Source: Garcia nutans (Eukaryota; Streptophyta; Magnoliopsida; Malpighiales; Euphorbiaceae). Taken from it: a DNA stretch of 64,000 nucleotides. Both the position numbers and the translations under genes were made by a program. Shown piece by piece: positions 48,452 to 61,340 of the stretch (positions within the stretch are counted from its first letter, which is position 1; each line of letters begins with the position of its first letter). The notes beneath the pieces are model-generated. The model had not been told where the DNA came from, did no database searches, and was given only the letters and a program-made list of their open reading frames with translations. The stretch covers positions 1,376,501 through 1,440,500 of the forward strand of contig CANTUV010000077.1 of NCBI GenBank assembly GCA_947685225.1, read 5' to 3'.

Positions 48452-48813
48452 ATGGAGCAAAGTAGAAATAAGACGGCGAACAGTTGGTATGAGAATTACA
48501 ATTTTGTTGCTCCTTTGTGTGAGTGCTTTGAATCAGCTCCAGCAGTGATGAGGACCTCTTGGACAAAATTTAATTCGGGAAGACGATTATTCAGCTGGAG
48601 TAATTATGGGGTTTGTTTAGTTTTACATAGTTATATTTTTGTTTTCATTGTGTTAAGATAATATTTTAAACTAAATTTCACCGTATGCTTCTTATTTAGG
48701 AGGGAACATCTTGTGCGTTTTTTGACTCGGTTGATCCTCCAATCCAACCAAGGGCAAAACAAATGATTCGAGGTTTGCTGAAAAAAATTGAACAATTGGA
48801 GAAAGAGAAATAA
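48452..48813 (+). CDS. Small GRF-type zinc-finger protein, probably degenerate
   Basis: Exon 1 is 48452-48610 and exon 2 is 48700-48813, joined by a GTTTG to TTTAG intron in phase 0, giving 90 residues. The GRF signature is visible: CEC near the start, TSWT, NSGRRLFS, then a C-AFF-D block, RAKQMIRGLLKKIE and a short coiled coil. GRF fingers usually bind nucleic acid. Two oddities are visible. The cysteine expected after GRR-F is a tryptophan. The frame after the stop at 48811-48813 stays open to 48901 and encodes a hydrophobic segment (WAIVFIGVLTFIL) like the C-terminal membrane anchor of longer family members. The gene is therefore truncated or decaying. It points towards the MULE transposase remnant downstream. 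Confidence 0.6.
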
Positions 48814-48903
48814 AATAAAGAGCATAAGCATAAATGTTGGACTACGAATTGGGCAATAGTATTTATTGGGGTATTAACATTTATTTTGGGTAAAATGTGT
48901 TAG
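48814..48903 (+). pseudogene. Detached membrane-anchor segment of the GRF gene
   Basis: The in-phase continuation after the TAA encodes about 29 residues ending in a hydrophobic stretch and a TAG at 48901-48903. Its phase and composition match the tail expected in this protein type. Confidence 0.5.
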
Positions 48904-49413
48904 GAATTCCGTTAAGTTAATATGTTGATATGAACATAGATGTTAAGAATCCGTCTGGTGAATTGTTAATGTTCTTTAGGGTAAAATTTTAAGAATTTTG
49001 TTGGTATGGTTGTATTTAGAGTTCATGGTATGTAATGAAAAAAATTGCATTTTATATTTCCTCAGTCTCAAAATTTCATGTAAATTGTCTTTGTCTTGCA
49101 TAGCACTGCAACTGACGAGTTCAAAGCTGGTAGTTTTAATGTTTTTCCATATTATGAATGTTGTGGTTTGATAATATTTTTAATAGAATTATAATTATAC
49201 AAATAGCAAATTATTGTAAATTAATTTTGATTGCAAGGTTTAAAAATGTAATTGAAATGTTATAAATACATTACAATATACCATCCATAATGCACAAAAA
49301 ATGGCCCCCAAAATATTTTAACATAATAATTATAAAATACAAAATGAATGATGAATGATTAGCTTAGTACAAAAAGTAATTACAATCCAAAAAAGTTATA
49401 AATTGAGTTATAA

Positions 49414-51850
49414 TCAGTTAGGTCTTTGTTGAGGTTGGGTAGCATTTGCTTCACTAATTGTGCTTCTTTGAGTTGTATCAATATTATGGTATGGTTGAGC
49501 ATCTTTAAAATTTGATGTTATCCAGTCACCAAGGGGATAGTCCTTCAATTTCTCACACATCATAAACAAATTTCATTTTAGTGCTGAGACTATAGAATAT
49601 TGCTCAAACTAATAACAATAATGCTCAAACTACAAACTAAGGCATAACCCAATTAACCTATTTTTCAGTCATTCAAATTCAAGCACTCAAGTCATTAAAG
49701 AAACATTCATTAATCAAATGAAAAAAAAATAATTTTACAACTCCTACATTTGTTGATGTTGCATCAGTTGGGAATGGAAGTGGACCACTTGTATGTATAT
49801 TTGAATCAATGTTTGTTTGACTAGTCCCCTGTCAAAGTAAAACACGTATAAAATTGAACAAAAGACTATAGATTGACATTAAAACCATTAAATAAGTATC
49901 ACTCACATCACCAAACCATCTAACTGTAACTGGTGAAATCTTATTTGAAGTGAAAGGACCAATTATCCTATTTTGCTTAGCCCTTGCACTAATACCATCA
50001 CTAGCTCTCAAATTAGAATTTCTAGTCCTCTTTTCCTAGCGTAAATACATGTCTAAAAATATTAACAACTAGACATAAATAATTAAAAATATAAAATAAA
50101 AATACTAAAATTAAAAATAAATCATAAAGCTCTCAACTTACTGTTGATGTTGATGTTCCACCTGAATTTGGTCCGTGGAATCTCTTGTTGTGTCCTTTAG
50201 CTCCACAAATTGAATAAGTCATGGTAACTAGCCCTTTTCTAAACAATTTTATATGTCCAATTGGCTGTTCAAAGTCTATATTTCTTTTTGTTTTGGCTTT
50301 TTTTTTCAGCTAGTTTTTCTAATTCTTTAACTTCTTTTCTCATTACTTTTAGTTTTCTACCTCTCTTATTTCTCACAACTGGAGGAGCTGTAAATTGAGC
50401 ATGTGGATTGGCTTTTGGCCACATGTCAGGACCATTTACAGGACTAATCACATGAGAGTAAACATTGTGTGTGTATGAACCTTGTAATAATCACTTACAT
50501 AAGCTATTGGATCCTCATTGTTCTCAAAGATACACCCAACAACATGTGCACAAGGTATTTTGGTGAGATTCCACCTCCGACAAGAGCATGTCCTACACTC
50601 CATGTCAACTACAAACTGTGAATCACCAAAATTAACCTGTATGAGAGGTCCACCAGACAGTATAGGTTCGCTATTTTGAGCCCATTGGACAGTCTTATCC
50701 AACTTTGCTTGAATTTTAGGACAAATACTTGCTGTGTGCTTTTTCAGTGCTTCTTTTTTCTTGCATATTCTCCTCATAAGTAGAAACCTTTATCATCTCT
50801 AACATGCTAAGAATAGGCAGCTCCTTGGCCTCCAATATATATCTGTTGAAGCATTCACATAAGTTGTTCAACAAAATATCACAATTGGTATCTGCCCTAA
50901 AGTATGCCCTGGTCCATTGAGTCGTTGGTCTATCATTTAACCACTGCCTTGCATCAGGATTCTTTTTCTCAATCTCATCCAACCAATAAACACACTTCGC
51001 AGGATATGTTGCTCTTGCAGCCCCCCAAAGCATATCCTTAAGGTCATTTCCTTTGAATTTTCCTCTAAAATTAGTGTACATGTGTCATACACATAATCTA
51101 TGTTCAACATTGAGGAATAAATGAGATACAATATTCAGAAGGACCTGCAACAATTATCTAAGTGATTCAATTCAATGTAAATATAATAAAGTAGTAATTT
51201 GTTAATAAAAGAATTGAAGTACCTTTTGTCTATCGGACATAAAGCACTAATACCAAGAGTTGAACATCTCAAGATCAGCCCTAAGATGTTGTAGGAACCA
51301 CTCCCATATTGCAATGCATTCATTTTCTACCACTGCATATGCAATTGGATATATACATTTATTTGGGTCAATTCCAACAGCAGATAATAGTTGACCTCTG
51401 TGATCTCTTTTCAACCAACAACCATCCAAGTATATTAAAGGATTACACCCTGCCTTGAAACCACTTTTCAATGCTGCCAAACATATATACACACCTTCAA
51501 ACAACTAACCTGGTGTGTAGAACTCTATAGTACTACCTGGGTTAGTTCACAAAAGTTCTAACTTATAATCATGAAACTTAGAATATTGTAGTGACACATC
51601 ACCATTGATGGTTTTTAGTGTTAAGTTTCTAGCTCTCCATACTTTCATCCTAGAAATTATATAGCCATGTTTCTTTCTAACTAATTTAACTAAAGCAGTT
51701 AATTTTCATAATGAGTCAACCCTAAAATATTCAATGTATGTAGATGATATCCATGGGCTGTAGCATGATAATTTATATTGCTTTTGGCACAACTGTGTTT
51801 CAAATTGACAGTTATTATCTGAAATATTTGGTCACTTGGATCAATATCAT
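49414..51850 (-). pseudogene. MULE (MuDR-type) transposase gene, decayed
   Basis: On the minus strand, fragments in order match a Mutator-like transposase. These are an N-terminal region (SRMKVWRARN, ending near NPGST); the DDE start in PLIYLDGCWLKRDHRGQLL; AYAVVENE with the WEWF block; DRQK followed by an intron; EHRLCV-HMYTNFRGKFKG; and the SWIM zinc finger (CRTCSCRRWNLTKIPCAH). After these come a basic segment, a zinc knuckle (CGAKGHNKR) and a low-complexity tail stopping at 49414-49416. Nonsense codons fall near 51535, 51507, 51250 and within EHRLCV-HM (near 51086); frameshifts fall near 50785 and 50460. It cannot make a transposase. I could not identify terminal inverted repeats by eye. 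Confidence 0.88.
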
Positions 51851-53441
51851 TAAATCTTTTGGCAAAATATATTAAGTGATAAATACTGTTAAATTAGAGA
51901 GATCACAAATATATTAAGTTTAACTTAATTCAATCATTATTTTAATTAATTCGATTCATTATGTACAATTAAATTAACTGAGTATGTTAATTACAATTCA
52001 AAATTATAATAAATGGGTATTATTAATTTAATTTTAATTTATGTATTTTATTGGTATAAATAGGAGGTTAATTTTATAATTTTTTTTTCTTTGTAATTGA
52101 TCTATTTTGAAATATAAATTTTTTGATCTGATTGATAATGACTAGTTTGACAAATTGTAGAAGCAATTCGATCAATACACACCTAAGTCAGCAAATAAAA
52201 TCTTGCCTCTTCCACTTCTCAATAACTGCCCGTTTAATCAAAATTAATAAGTAACATAATATTAAATTTTTTGTGCTTTTGTCCTAACACTCTGCGCCTT
52301 TCCATTCTCACTCCACAAACTGATTGTACATGTCTGTTACGTGCCACTACCAACTCCACACCTGCCCACGTTTTAGCTTTTTGTTTTTTTACGTTCGGTT
52401 ATTCTCTCTCTACCAAAAGTAGTCCTATACAGTCTCAACCCTCTTCACCAAGTAAACTGAATAATATTGTTCAAAAAAAATTAAACTGAATAATTTTTTT
52501 ATTAATTAGGAATTTTATAAAATATAAAAATTAAATATTCATATTTTTAATATATATATTATAATATAAAATTAAAATTAGATATGACTATGAATCAAAC
52601 TCCAAACAGATATCATTCCTATTTATTAAAATTTTTATTTATGATTTAACTCATGAATAATCAAATTCTCTTATTTTCAAATACTATATATTTTAATAAA
52701 AAAAATATAGATGATTAATTAAAAACTTAAATTTTTTTATATTTTTAAATTCAGAGTTGATGTATGATATCGTTTAGTTTAAACCGAAGCCATTAATTAT
52801 TATAAAAGAATTACATCCATTATAAAAAAATTTTGAATTTTTTTTATCAATTTTAATTATTTACTAAAATATATAATAAATTTATAATAATTAAATTATA
52901 AAATTTTAAAAATTATTATATGTATAATAAATTTATAATAAATTTATGATAAATTTTATATATACCATGTAAAATCAGCAAATTTATAATTAATTAAATT
53001 TTTAATAAATCTAATACTAATATTTTTTAAATTGATAAATTTATTATAATATTATAAACTTTTATGATAATTTTATAAAACATCAATTATTATAAGACTA
53101 ATTATCCAATGAGTCCGCTGCTAATTAAATTGTTCATTAAATATCTTTTTTTTTATATTTATTCATGCATTAATTTAAAATAATTAAGTAAATATTAATT
53201 ATGGGACCAATAATACGAGGAGTCTGCCCATAATTAGACTGTTGGCTTTTTATATATATATATTTCATTATTTTGATGAAATATTAAATAAAAATAAAAT
53301 TTTAATTAAAATTATGAAATAAATAAATAAAAAAAGACTTGACAATTGATGTAGAAATTGGGCGGAGTCTCCCACTAGTATCTGCTACTGCTTAAACCGC
53401 GTTCTTCTCCCCGTCCTTTCTCCCACTACGGTCTGTCATTC
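51851..53441. other. Intergenic DNA between the MULE remnant and AGO5
   Basis: It is mostly AT-rich. 52270-52460 is pyrimidine-rich and holds short open frames without family signal. The last 120 bases are the GC-richer AGO5 proximal promoter. Confidence 0.5.
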
Positions 53442-53456
53442 CTATATATATATATA
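53442..53456 (+). promoter_or_regulatory. TATA box region of AGO5
   Basis: A TATATATATATA run sits about 100 bases upstream of the ATG at 53547, followed by a pyrimidine-rich leader (TTCTTCC, TCTCTGCTC). Confidence 0.5.
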
Positions 53457-53546
53457 CTTCCGTATTTTATTTTCAGAAAAGGAAATTCTTCCTTCGGAAA
53501 TATTCTCTGCTCTTTCAATCGCTGCTAGCTTAACCATTTTGAAACA

Positions 53547-54227
53547 ATGTCTCGCCGTGGTCGTGGTGGTCGCAGGCAGGATGAACAATCTTCTCCTTCA
53601 CCGTCATTTCAGCGCGGTCGTGGTGACGAAGGAGGTAGAGGCGGGGGTGGTGGTCGCGGTCGTGGTGAAGGAGGAGGTAGAGGCGGGAGTGGTGGTCGCG
53701 GTCGTGGTGACGGAGGAGGTAGAGGTCGAACTGGAAGAGGAGGAGGCGGCGGCGGCGGTCGTGGCTATGGTTCGGCTCCGACTTTTACCCAAGCAGCTGC
53801 TGTTCCTCCGTCGGATTCGGCTTTCCCGTCGATGTCTCGTCAGACGGGGTCCTCTTTCCCTCCGTTAACTCCGTCACATTTTGCTGCTCCGTCGCCTCCT
53901 ATTCAAGCTGCTACTCTTTCTAAAGCTCAACCGTCTACCCAATCTGTGGCTTCTTCTTCCGGTGGTCCTTCTTTGAGAGCTCCAGCGAGTTCGTCTTCGG
54001 TAGAAGAACTGAGCCGAGAGCTGAGCCAAGAGTTGAAGCTTGGAGATCCAGTGGCGATCAAGCAAGGTACGCCGCCGGCTTCCTCGAAGGCAGTTAGTTT
54101 TCCGTCTAGACCAGGGTTTGGGACTGTAGGAAGGAAGTGCGTGGTCAAGGCTAACCATTTTTTGGTCGAAATTGCAGACCGAGATCTTCATCACTACGAT
54201 GTAATGTTACCCTATCTCAACTATTTG

Positions 54228-54258
<31 letters not shown>

Positions 54259-57200
54259 GCCCATTATCAAATGCGGTTTGTTTCTACTGTTTACTGTTTT
54301 AATTGTTTTTTTTGTTCTATTTATTTGTCTTTTATGGACATTCTTCTTGGTGGATTTTATTATCAAATGCGACTAGGTTTATGTATATTATTTAGACTTA
54401 TGTTCATTATTTAATGTTGTTACTATGCATCTACCCCTCCTTCTGATGATCTAGTAATCACTTTTAATGGTTCTTTTTCTTCTCCTCTGATCAACATCTG
54501 CTTTTTTTTAAAAAAAAAAAAAAATTTCCTCCATTTATAAGTTTGTGAAACATTTGTTCTTTTATCCCCTGTTTCTTGCTCTGTTTGGTCTGGGGTCTCA
54601 AATGTAGCTGCTATAGTTATTACTTGTTTATCGTTTGCCTTCTCACCTTTATTTTTTGTTGTGCGTAGTATACTGACAAGTTCTATTAATGCTTCAATGA
54701 AGGTTACCATAACTCCTGAAGTACCATCAAAGAAGATAAACCGGCTTGTTATCTCTCAGCTTGTTGACATGTTTCGTGAGTCACATTTGGGCAAACGAAT
54801 GCTAGCTTATGATGGCAGGAAAAGCCTCTACACTGCAGGGCCCTTACCATTTGAATCCAAGGAATTCGTAGTCAAGTTGGTGGATGATCCTGCTTCTGAT
54901 TCAAAAAAGTAATAGTTTACAATTTTCAATTGTTTGATCTTGATTCTGAATTTTTTTTACATGATGCACTTTTTCTTCTGTCAACTTACACATTCAGTCA
55001 TTTTTTCTTTCTTATTAAAGCTGGATCGAAATTATTACTCCGCTTTTGCAGGAGGGAACGTGAATTTAGGGTTGCAATTAAATTTGCATCTAAGGCTGAT
55101 ATTTATCATCTACGACAGTTCTTACATGGTAGACAAATGGATGCTCCACAGGAAACCATACAGGCTCTCGATATTGTTCTTAGAGCAGCCCCATCAAAAG
55201 TGTATATTTCATCCCTTTTTAATTCTCCTTATCTTTCATTAAGTTTTTGAATTTATGAGCTGAATTGCACTTTGTATTTGTAAATATTTCATCAGATATA
55301 CCACTGTTGGGAGGTCTTTCTTCTCACCACATTTTGGACAGAAGGGCGAACTTGGAAACGGTATAGAATCTTGGAGAGGATTTTATCAAAGCCTACGTCC
55401 TACCCAGATGGGACTGTCCCTTAATATTGGTTGAGTTTCTTTCAGTTTGTTTCTTCATTTTTTTTTTCATTTTAATCCTTTTCATCATATTGGTCGCCCT
55501 GATTTTTAATTTTGAAATCCCAGATGTGTCAGCCACATCCTTCTACGAGCCAATTTTGGTGACTGAATATGTTGCTAAATACTTCAATCTAAGAGACTTG
55601 TCAAGGCCTTTGTCTGAACAATATCGAATTAAGGTAATTTTTACCTCATCAAATCTAAATTGATGGTGAATTTCCCTCGTTTTTTCCTTTGCTGAGTTCG
55701 CTTTGATGCAACTTTCCTTTTAATCTGCAATTTGCAGGTTAAAAGGTCGCTGAGAGGTGTTAAAGTAGCGCCAAGTCACATGAAATATGCTAAAAGCTAC
55801 AAGATCTCTGGTTTATCCAATCAGCCTCTTAGTCAAATAACGTACGCTCCTGAATTTTTAGATATAGGGATGTTTTTTTCTATGTTTCATGTTCTGTTGA
55901 TGACTAAATGAAGAGTGCCTCTGAAGTACTATGTTCTTCTATGTTTGCATTTGTGTAAAATCTATGGTTGCTTTTTTCTTTTCTTTAAGATTTGGATGTA
56001 ATACATTTGTTTTTGGTTGGTTTGTTACTCTAGTCCTGAACCAACGTAGGAAGATCTGTAAAGGTTCTAGTGAAAGCCTAAAAACATAGCCGACTGATTG
56101 TGGTGATTTATGCATTACCTACCTGGTATTCTCATTTTAGTTATTGATCTTGTGAGCCATGCCTTCAAGGAAATTTCTAAATGAAAATTGAATATTAGAT
56201 TAAGCAAGCTAATGCTAATAAGAGTACTTAATCTTAGCACATGCTGACAGTACTAGCTTGAAAGTAGTAGTGCTTTTCTATTAGCATTCTTTCCTTATTC
56301 ATCCAGTTTCCTGCCTAATTTTGTTTTCATTTGCAGCTTCACTGATGATAGGGGTACAGATGTGACAGTTGTCAATTATTTTCGTCAGAAATACAATATT
56401 ATACTGAAATATACATCCTTGCCTGCCCTTCAAGCTGGGAGTGATTCAAAGCCCACTTATTTGCCAATGGAGGTGTTCTTTTATGAGTAGATTTCTTTGT
56501 TTCTTTTTCCTCTGTTAGAGTGTTCACTAACCATGCTTCTGCTTGATGTAGCTTTGTAAAATTGTGGAAGGACAGAGGTATACGAAGAGACTAAATGAAA
56601 GACAAGTAACTGCACTGTTAAGGCAAACATGCCAAAGGCCTCCTCAAAGAGAAAGTAGCATTGGTGAGGTATAACTTTGTCTTTGAAGAGCTTATTTCTT
56701 TCGTTGATAATTTTGCTTTTGATAACTGATACATTTGGTTTGTACCGTTTTACTTATGCAGATGGTTAGGCATAACAATTATAATAGAGATGAGCTTGTG
56801 AGCAATGAATTTGGAATTCAAGTGAATGAAGAATTTACATTTGTTGATGCTAGAGTTTTGCCTCCTCCCTTGGTAATTATGTGTGATGCTTGCATATTTC
56901 TTTATGTTAATTTATCTTTGTTCTTAATTAATGCCATTTGCCAATTTTTTTTGTGGTTGATTTAGCTTAAATATCATGAGAGTGGTGAGGAATCAAGGGT
57001 TGACCCTCGTAATGGGCAATGGAATATGATAAAAAAGGTGAACTTCTGAATTATAATGCTTTTGATGTAAGAAAATTGTCAAGTTTGTCACCAGATAATA
57101 ATTTTGTATTGTTGGTTTTGCAGAAAATGGTCAATGGTGGGAGAGTGGATTTCTGGGCATGCGTGAACTTCTCTGCACATGTCAACCGTGACTTGCCTCA

Positions 57201-60200
57201 TGAATTTTGTAGGCAATTAATTCAGATGTGTGTCAGCAAAGGAATGGTATTTTGTTGTGCTGAGCTTGCCTAAGCTTAAGGATGATGATTTCTTTCTTTT
57301 TTTTTTCCAATTGTTTAGTTTAATCTATAATATAGCATATTGATATTTGAGTTTATCTAATATAATGCTCTAGGCATTCAATGAACATCCTATTGTTCCC
57401 ATACAATCGGCTCATCCTAGCCAAATTGAGAGAGTTCTAACTGATGTTAGCAAGCAGACAAATCAGAAAGGAAATCAACTTCAACTGTTGTTAATCATTC
57501 TACCTGATTTTAGCGGCTCATATGGTGAGTAACAAAACCAGTTGCTAACTTTATATTTAGAAATTTAGAAGTTTTTCCTGTGTCTGAGACCTGGCTTCTT
57601 TGCAGGGACAATTAAACGAGTCTGTGAAACAGAATTGGGAATTGTTTCTCAATGCTGTCAACCAAAGCAAGCATCAAAGCTTAACAAGCAATATTTGGAA
57701 AATGTTGCCCTTAAAATCAATGTTAAGGTTTGTTGTTTTGCAGCAAACTTGATCATTCCTTTCTTTTTAATTGGTTTCTTTAACATGTAATTAGAATTGA
57801 CCATTTGAACTATGCTAGGTTGGTGGTCGGAACACTGTGTTGAATGATGCCATTCAAAGGAGGATTCCCCTTGTGACAGATCGTCCTACAATCATCTTTG
57901 GTGCTGATGTTACCCACCCACCTCCAGGGGAGGACTCTAATCCTTCTATTGCAGCGGTATGTGAAATTTGCCTGTTGCCCCAATTCGTGATTATCTTCAT
58001 AGTGTTTATATTTATTAGACTGTTGCAGGTAGTGGCTTCAATGGACTGGCCAGAAGTAACAAAATATAGAGGACTGGTATCTGCTCAGACACATCGCCAA
58101 GAAATTATTCAGGATCTATATAAATCAAGTCAGGATCCTCAGAGGGGCTTAGTTCATTCTGGAATGATCAGGTAAGGATTTTGCATTCTTGCTATTAAGT
58201 GGCTTGCCTTGAGCTGATTTTGTGAAATCCTTCTTTGACCCTTAACTATTTGCTTCTACGCAGGGAGTTATTAATTGCATTTAGAAGAGAGACTAATCGT
58301 AAACCAGAAAGAATCATATTCTACAGGTTATATCGTTATCTGATAATGTTAACAGTGGCTTTGTTACAGGTTTGCTGAATTTTGTCTTATTTCTTTTGAC
58401 AGAGATGGTGTTAGTGAGGGCCAATTTAGCCAGGTCTTGTTATATGAGATGGATGCCATTCGAAAGGTATTATGGGTTTTATTGATAACCATCAGTCGGG
58501 GTTAAGAATTTTATTAGCCATAATATTAATAAAGAAGTCGTTTCTTACATTATTCTCATCTTTTGGGTAGTGGGTATTCCTGTGTTTGTTTGGTGTCAAG
58601 TATTAAGCATATTTTCACGGAGATACTGAATTCATGTAGGATTGGTCTGTGGCTAATCATTGTCATCACTAAATTATCTCATACTAAAGCATTCTTAGTT
58701 ATAATTGATATATCTGTTTTCTTTTATAGGCATGCAACTCGCTGGAGAATGAATACCTTCCACCAGTTACCTTCGTTGTAGTCCAGAAAAGGCATCATAC
58801 ACGGTTCTTCCCTGTTGATCATCGTCAAACGGACAGGAGTGGCAATATTCTTCCAGGTTTCATTTTGAATTTTTGTCTATAGGGAAGTGACTGTATATTG
58901 CATCTGTTTCTAGTAAAGTGACTACTTTTTGCTTTTCTAGGTACTGTCGTTGACACCAAGATTTGTCACCAGAGGGAATTTGATTTTTACCTCAACAGTC
59001 ATGCTGGAATTCAGGTATGGTGGTGCAACTTTTTAAGTTGGACAAATTGAACCTGCTCCCCTGTGTGCTGTGTTGTGTTTGCTGCATTAATAAACAAGAA
59101 GCAAAAAATTTTGCCTGGGTTTTGCTGCGGTTTATGGAATTTTATATTATTTAAAAAAACATATAAATATCTAATTAGTACATAAAAAATAATATTATAC
59201 ATGCAAATGTACATGGTAGTAAAATATAAATTGAACTAAAAATGATGACTAAAAAGAAATATGAAAGCCGTAGAAAAATAAATAAATATTTAAACTAAAT
59301 TGGTATAACAAAAGTATTTTTAAATAGGTAAAAAATCTATAAAAAAATAAACTCAAATAATAAAAAAATTTAAATTCAATCATAATTAATAGCATTTTGA
59401 TTTTAAATTACTTTTAAAATGATTAAATCTATATTGTTGATTTATAAGTTAAAATAAAATAATAATGTAGAAGTTTAAAAATTTTTACAAAAATTATTTT
59501 AAGAATTAACTTATAAAAACCATTAAAAGTTAAATAAAAATAAAAATTTGAAGTCACTTTTATTCAAAAAAAATAATTTTTAGAGCATAATAATAATGAT
59601 AATAATAATAATACCTTTATGAGTTAAAAAAAATTAATTAATGACAATATTAATTACAATCAAGTTAAAAGAAAAAAATACAATCAATTAAGAGCAAAAA
59701 CATAAATATAATACAAAATTTAACATTTCACTAAATTAAAATTGATTATTATCATAATTTTAATTAATAAATACACATGAATTTCATCTTAAATATATTC
59801 ATACATATTCTATCTTATCAATTAAGTTAAATTTTAATTATTGGTAAAACAAATTAAGTTAATTTTTAATTAAGATGTTAACTTGAATTATACTAATTTT
59901 TTATGAATTAATTTGAAAATGATACATCTATTATTTTAATATTGATATAGAAAAGAAAATAAATAAAATATTTATATTTGTATATTAAGTAGATATTATT
60001 ATTATTATTATTATTATTTATCACAATTTTGTATTTTAAGAGATAATTTCAGTATTATTATATTAAATTTAATTGATAAATAATTTGTATTTATGATAAT
60101 TAATAATATAAAAAATATTTAATTGAGCTAAATATACAATTAATAAATAGAATTAAAATATTAATTTACAAAAAAATTATATAGAAAGTAAAAAAAAGAG

Positions 60201-60747
60201 AATAAATGAAATGAAAATGCGGGCCTTCTACCATTTGTAATGTAAAGAAATATATCTGGTGTAAAAGAAACAAAAGTCAAGAGAATAAAAGGGGAAGAGG
60301 GAGAGGACACTTTAATATGAAGACAAGAAGCCAAAAAGGAATGGCAAACTTGAAAATAAAATAAAATAAAATAGGTTTGGTTTTATGGGGATTCCAATGC
60401 CACAAGGAACAATTATCCTTGTGGCAGTTTTAGTATATATATAATATAATGTTGTGTGTTGTCTGACTTTTCAGGGAACAAGTCGCCCAGCGCACTATCA
60501 TGTCTTATTTGATGAAAATAATTTCACCGCTGATGCATTGCAGATGCTGACTAACAATCTTTGCTATACGTAATGCCTTACATATCCATTTTCATTAACC
60601 AAATTATCTATAAATGTTTTTGGCATCCTTTTCAATACTAGTTGGTCAACTGTTAACATCTTTTTCTTTTTTTTTTTTTTCAGGTATGCAAGGTGCACTA
60701 AATCTGTTTCCATTGGTCAGTACTTTCTAAACACTCTTTATCTTGTA

Positions 60748-60780
<33 letters not shown>

Positions 60781-61015
60781 TAAATTTATTTGTTTGATCC
60801 ACTATAATGTTAATGTCTCTAATTTTTTGAAAATTTATGCAGTCCCTCCTGCCTATTACGCCCATTTGCTGGCTTTTCGAGCTCGATATTACATAGAAGG
60901 TGAAACATCAGATGGTGCATCGACGAGTGGTAGGACTGCAACGGAAAGGAGCAGAGATATTCGCCCCCTTCCGATGATCAAAGACAATGTGAAAAGCGTT
61001 ATGTTCTATTGTTGA
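53547..61015 (+). CDS. AGO5: Argonaute, AGO5 clade, 22 exons, complete
   Basis: Exons: 53547-54200, 54703-54908, 55052-55201, 55296-55429, 55524-55633, 55738-55841, 56337-56472, 56552-56668, 56762-56872, 56966-57037, 57124-57246, 57374-57524, 57606-57727, 57819-57956, 58029-58171, 58264-58326, 58403-58466, 58730-58856, 58941-59014, 60475-60569, 60684-60715, 60843-61015. All junctions are GT-AG, phases agree, and the product is 1032 residues. The order is an Arg-Gly-rich N terminus (about 1-72), a Ser/Pro linker, ArgoN from about 180, PAZ (about 360-480), MID (about 570-690) and PIWI to about 990. Catalytic aspartates are visible in GADVTHP (760) and YRDGVSEGQ (846), and the histidine in PAHYHVLF (about 940-942), so it should be a slicer. 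AGO5-type proteins load small RNAs, often with 5' cytosine, and act mainly in germline and antiviral silencing. The clade is inferred from overall sequence; AGO1/AGO10-like identity is less likely. Confidence 0.95.
53631..53730 (+). repeat. 42-bp coding tandem repeat in the AGO5 RG-rich region
   Basis: The phrase GGAGGTAGAGG recurs at 53631, 53673 and 53715, exactly 42 bases apart. It encodes repeated 14-residue Gly/Arg units (GGRGGxGGRGRGxG). The period is a multiple of three, so changes in copy number would keep the frame. Confidence 0.85.
59015..60474 (+). other. Long AGO5 intron 19 with a hairpin near its 3' end
   Basis: At about 1.46 kb, it is several times longer than most other introns of the gene. 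It is AT-rich and non-coding, with an ATT microsatellite at about 59996-60017. GCCACAAGGA (60399-60408) and TCCTTGTGGC (60416-60425) form a perfect 10-bp stem with a 7-base loop, about 50 bases before the acceptor. Confidence 0.8.
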
Positions 61016-61340
61016 TAATGACAATCCCGCACTCAATTTTGCAGCAAATGCTATTTTTGAGCTAAACTGCTTTTTTCCCCCCCTAAGCCAATACTAGTTT
61101 TTGATGGCTTGATATTTTGGTGCTTGAAAAGCAATACTTTTTTATTTCTTTGTAAATTCTATCTCAGTTTGGTACTTGTTGCATCTGCAACTTACTGGCT
61201 ATGAAATCATTAACAGCTAATGGTTTAAATTTATTGCTTCATCTTTAATTTACAAATGTTGATAGTGTTGTTGTACACAGATGAATAAAATATATTAACC
61301 AGCTAGAGCGTTACAAAGGAAGAAAATTAATATACAGAAG
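61016..61340. other. Convergent 3' flanks of AGO5 and the protease gene
   Basis: Only about 325 bases separate the two stop codons. AATAAA-like signals occur on the plus strand near 61283 (GAATAAAAT). The 3' UTRs probably overlap or nearly so. Confidence 0.5.

Noticed and set aside
53604..54194. Antisense frames over AGO5 exon 1
   Set aside because: GC-rich exon shadows; Ser/Thr repeats reflect the RG-coding minisatellite.
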